A model generated the notes under the pieces. The model had not been told where the DNA came from. It searched no databases and was given only the letters and a program-made list of their open reading frames with translations. The position numbers were made by a program, and so were the translations under genes. From the NCBI GenBank assembly GCA_041565275.1, contig JBFGVE010000144.1, positions 1 through 7,389 on the forward strand: a stretch of DNA of 7,389 nt, given 5' to 3'. Positions 5,639 through 7,389 of the stretch are shown here, in pieces. The first letter of the stretch is position 1. The number at the start of each line of letters is the position of its first letter. The DNA comes from CAWUKT01 sp041565275. Lineage in GTDB: Bacteria; Bacteroidota; Bacteroidia; J057; JADKCL01.

Positions 5639-6814
5639 CTAATACTTGAATGTGCCATCGAACGATTCAATCGTCAGGCGGGTATCCCCAGATGCCTCTA
5701 CGTGACCTACTATCTGGGCATCTACTGAGAACTCAGCACAGATATCTCTAATTCCGTTTGCAGTCTGCACATCGGTATATATCTCCAGCCTGTGCCCCAT
5801 ATTAAATACCCGGTACATTTCTTCCCATGATGTTCCTGAATGCTTCTGTATAAGTTCAAAGAGACGAGGAGTTTCAAAAAGCTTTTCCTTTACAATGTGA
5901 ACTTTGTCTGCAAATTTTAGGCATTTGGTTTGTGCACCTCCTGAACAATGGATCATGCCATGAATTTTGCGCCTGTATTCTGCCAACACCTTGACAAGAA
6001 TGGGAAGGTATGTCCGGGTGGGGCTAAGAACCATTTTCCCAATTGGGATTCCCAAAATAGGGTCAATATCCGTCACTTGGTAGGGTCCTGCGAATACAAG
6101 TTCTGGCGGGATCTCGGGATCGTAAGCCTCAGGATAACGTTCTGAATAGACACTGCTGAACATATCGTGGCGAGCACTGGTAAGGCCATTGCTGCCCATA
6201 CCAGCATTGTACTCTGCCTCATAAGTGGCTTGGCCAAAGCTGGAGATACCGAGAATGACATCTCCAGGCCGAATAAAATTCTCAATCACATCTGACCGCT
6301 TCATACGGCAAAATACCGTGGAGTCCACGATGATGCTTCGCACCAAGTCCCCTACGTCAGCAGTTTCCCCACCCGTACTGCGAATGTCAACCCCATGGTT
6401 GCGAAGTAGTTCCAGGAACTCTTCAGAGCCTTCTATGATTGCGGAAAGTACCTCGCCGGGAATCCTGTATTTATTTCGCCCAATCGTACTCGACATCAGG
6501 ATGCCCGAAGTTGCTCCTACACACATCAAGTCATCTGTATTCATAGCGATTGCATCTTGAGCAATACCCTTCCAGACGCTGACATCTCCCGTTTCTCGCC
6601 AATAAATGTAGGCCAAAGACGATTTTGTACCTGCTCCGTCGGCATGCATGATATTACAATAGCCAGGGTCCCTGCCGACCATATCTGCAACGATTTTGCA
6701 GAATGCATTTGGAAAGAGTCCCTTATCCAGTTTCTTGATGGCAGCGTGGACCTCTTCCTTTCCAGAAGAAACTCCGCGGCGGGTATATTTATTTTTATTC
6801 AGGGATGTAGTCAA
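5639..6814 (-). CDS. purM: Phosphoribosylformylglycinamidine cyclo-ligase (AIR synthetase)
   Basis: PurM uses ATP to close the imidazole ring of formylglycinamidine ribonucleotide, making aminoimidazole ribonucleotide in purine synthesis (cytoplasm). The 391-residue product is the longer form typical of Bacteroidota; the E. coli enzyme is about 345. Visible motifs are RRGVSSGKEEVH (12-23), DGAGTK (59-64, the family's DGVGTK nucleotide-binding loop), NTDDLMCVGA, STGGETADVGDLVR, GDVILGISSFG, GMGSNGLTSARHD, VLSPTRTY and HCSGGAQTK near the active site, and VFNMGHRLEIY and DAQIVGHVEAS in the C-terminal domain. No ATG or GTG lies between the end of the upstream gene and the conserved RGVS block, so the start is taken as TTG at 6812-6814. 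This overlaps the OmpA-domain gene by 20 bases in another frame and suggests translational coupling. The C-terminus FDGTFKY and stop TAG face the TPR gene. Confidence 0.96.
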   Translation of the reverse strand: MTTSLNKNKYTRRGVSSGKEEVHAAIKKLDKGLFPNAFCKIVADMVGRDPGYCNIMHADGAGTKSSLAYIYWRETGDVSVWKGIAQDAIAMNTDDLMCVGATSGILMSSTIGRNKYRIPGEVLSAIIEGSEEFLELLRNHGVDIRSTGGETADVGDLVRSIIVDSTVFCRMKRSDVIENFIRPGDVILGISSFGQATYEAEYNAGMGSNGLTSARHDMFSSVYSERYPEAYDPEIPPELVFAGPYQVTDIDPILGIPIGKMVLSPTRTYLPILVKVLAEYRRKIHGMIHCSGGAQTKCLKFADKVHIVKEKLFETPRLFELIQKHSGTSWEEMYRVFNMGHRLEIYTDVQTANGIRDICAEFSVDAQIVGHVEASGDTRLTIESFDGTFKY

Positions 6815-7389
6815 TAGAGAGAATACGAAACTCGGTACGGCGGTTTAGCTGTTCTTCTTCATCATTCTTTTCAGGATAAAACAACAACTCAGACTCCCCA
6901 AAACCAAACCAGTTAAGACGTTGGGACGTGATCCCATTTTCAATCAGAAAAGTAACCACTGACTTCGCCCGATTTTCTGATAGTGTTTTGTTATAAGGTT
7001 CGGAACCGTTGGAATCTGTATGAGAACCAATCTGGATGGTAATATTGTCGTTTTGGTTGAGAAGCTGGGTGAGACGATCTAGTTCTGTAATGGATTCATC
7101 ACGAAGGTCATACTTATCAAAATCGTAGTAGATGTTGTTAAGTGTGATGGACTTTTCGATTATTATTCGTTCCAGTTCGATGTTAATATCTACTTCAAAG
7201 TCCTTGGATTCATCCATACCTCTGGTGGTTAAATCTACTTCGTTGGCCAGGTACTCAGGGGCATTTCCAAGAACTTTGTAATCAGTCTCATTTTCCAACT
7301 GGAAATTATATGAAGCGGACTGATCAGTACGGAAGGTATCAATCGGGATCAAATCTCCTTCCAAATCTTTTTTAAACAGGATGGCAATG
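6795..7389 (-). CDS. OmpA-domain outer membrane protein (C-terminal part)
   Basis: Only the last 197 residues are visible; the frame is open to the window edge, so the N-terminus is missing. The segment before the OmpA domain (DLIPIDTFRTDQSASYNFQL onward) looks like a beta-sandwich of the kind that precedes OmpA domains in large Bacteroidota envelope proteins, but that is inference. The OmpA domain begins NNIYYDFDKYDLRDES and continues IQIGSHTDSNG and YNKTLSENRAKSV. The Asp of HTD and Arg of NRA are the conserved residues that hold peptidoglycan diaminopimelate in this family. It ends with EEEQLNRRTEFRILSIDYIPE and TAA at 6795-6797. It probably anchors an outer membrane complex to peptidoglycan. 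Its stop lies inside the apparent start of purM, so the two may share a transcript although their functions are unrelated. Confidence 0.9.
   Translation of the reverse strand, partial: IAILFKKDLEGDLIPIDTFRTDQSASYNFQLENETDYKVLGNAPEYLANEVDLTTRGMDESKDFEVDINIELERIIIEKSITLNNIYYDFDKYDLRDESITELDRLTQLLNQNDNITIQIGSHTDSNGSEPYNKTLSENRAKSVVTFLIENGITSQRLNWFGFGESELLFYPEKNDEEEQLNRRTEFRILSIDYIPE

Overview
The window looks like a chromosomal segment of a Bacteroidota bacterium. The purM and tyrS products have the forms expected there: a long PurM reading RRGVSSGKEEVH near its start, and a TyrRS with a KFGKS loop. Two possible promoters fit the phylum's TTTG / TAnnTTTG pattern, and the 46-47 nt CRISPR repeat beginning GTTGTG resembles the type II-C repeats of this phylum. 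I cannot place the organism more finely.

Region by region: (1) 1-117 is the end of a CRISPR array, one partial and one complete repeat around a spacer of about 30 nt, followed at 180-218 by a strong hairpin terminator. (2) 230-2675 is a nested pair of dead mobile elements. The outer one is the C-terminal part of an IS66-family transposase on the minus strand, truncated and frameshifted. It is split by a group II intron of about 1.88 kb (451-2332, minus strand) that has the GTGCG 5' end, a textbook 34-nt domain V and a domain VI hairpin. The intron's reverse transcriptase/maturase is a pseudogene with three Trp-to-stop changes and one frameshift. Joining the two IS66 pieces across the intron restores the local transposase reading frame. 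(3) 2676-2761 is a short spacer. (4) 2762-4045 is tyrS on the minus strand. (5) 4046-4297 is a divergent intergenic region with possible promoters for both sides. (6) 4298-5614 is an exported TPR-repeat protein on the plus strand. (7) 5639-6814 is purM on the minus strand, convergent with the TPR gene. (8) 6795-7389 is the C-terminal end of an OmpA-domain envelope protein on the minus strand. It runs off the window and its 3' end overlaps the apparent TTG start of purM.

How it fits together: tyrS (translation) and purM (purine synthesis) are housekeeping genes, next to two envelope genes of the kinds common in Bacteroidota. The stretch between the CRISPR end and tyrS has collected a truncated IS66 and then a group II intron inside it. 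No cas gene is visible, so any effector would lie left of position 1. I see no complete new system. The most unusual points are the CRISPR/IS66/intron nesting, the Trp-to-stop pattern in the intron protein, a TyrRS whose HIGH motif reads GIGN, a duplicated FGPYKPA motif in the TPR protein, and the TTG-started purM overlapping its upstream neighbour.
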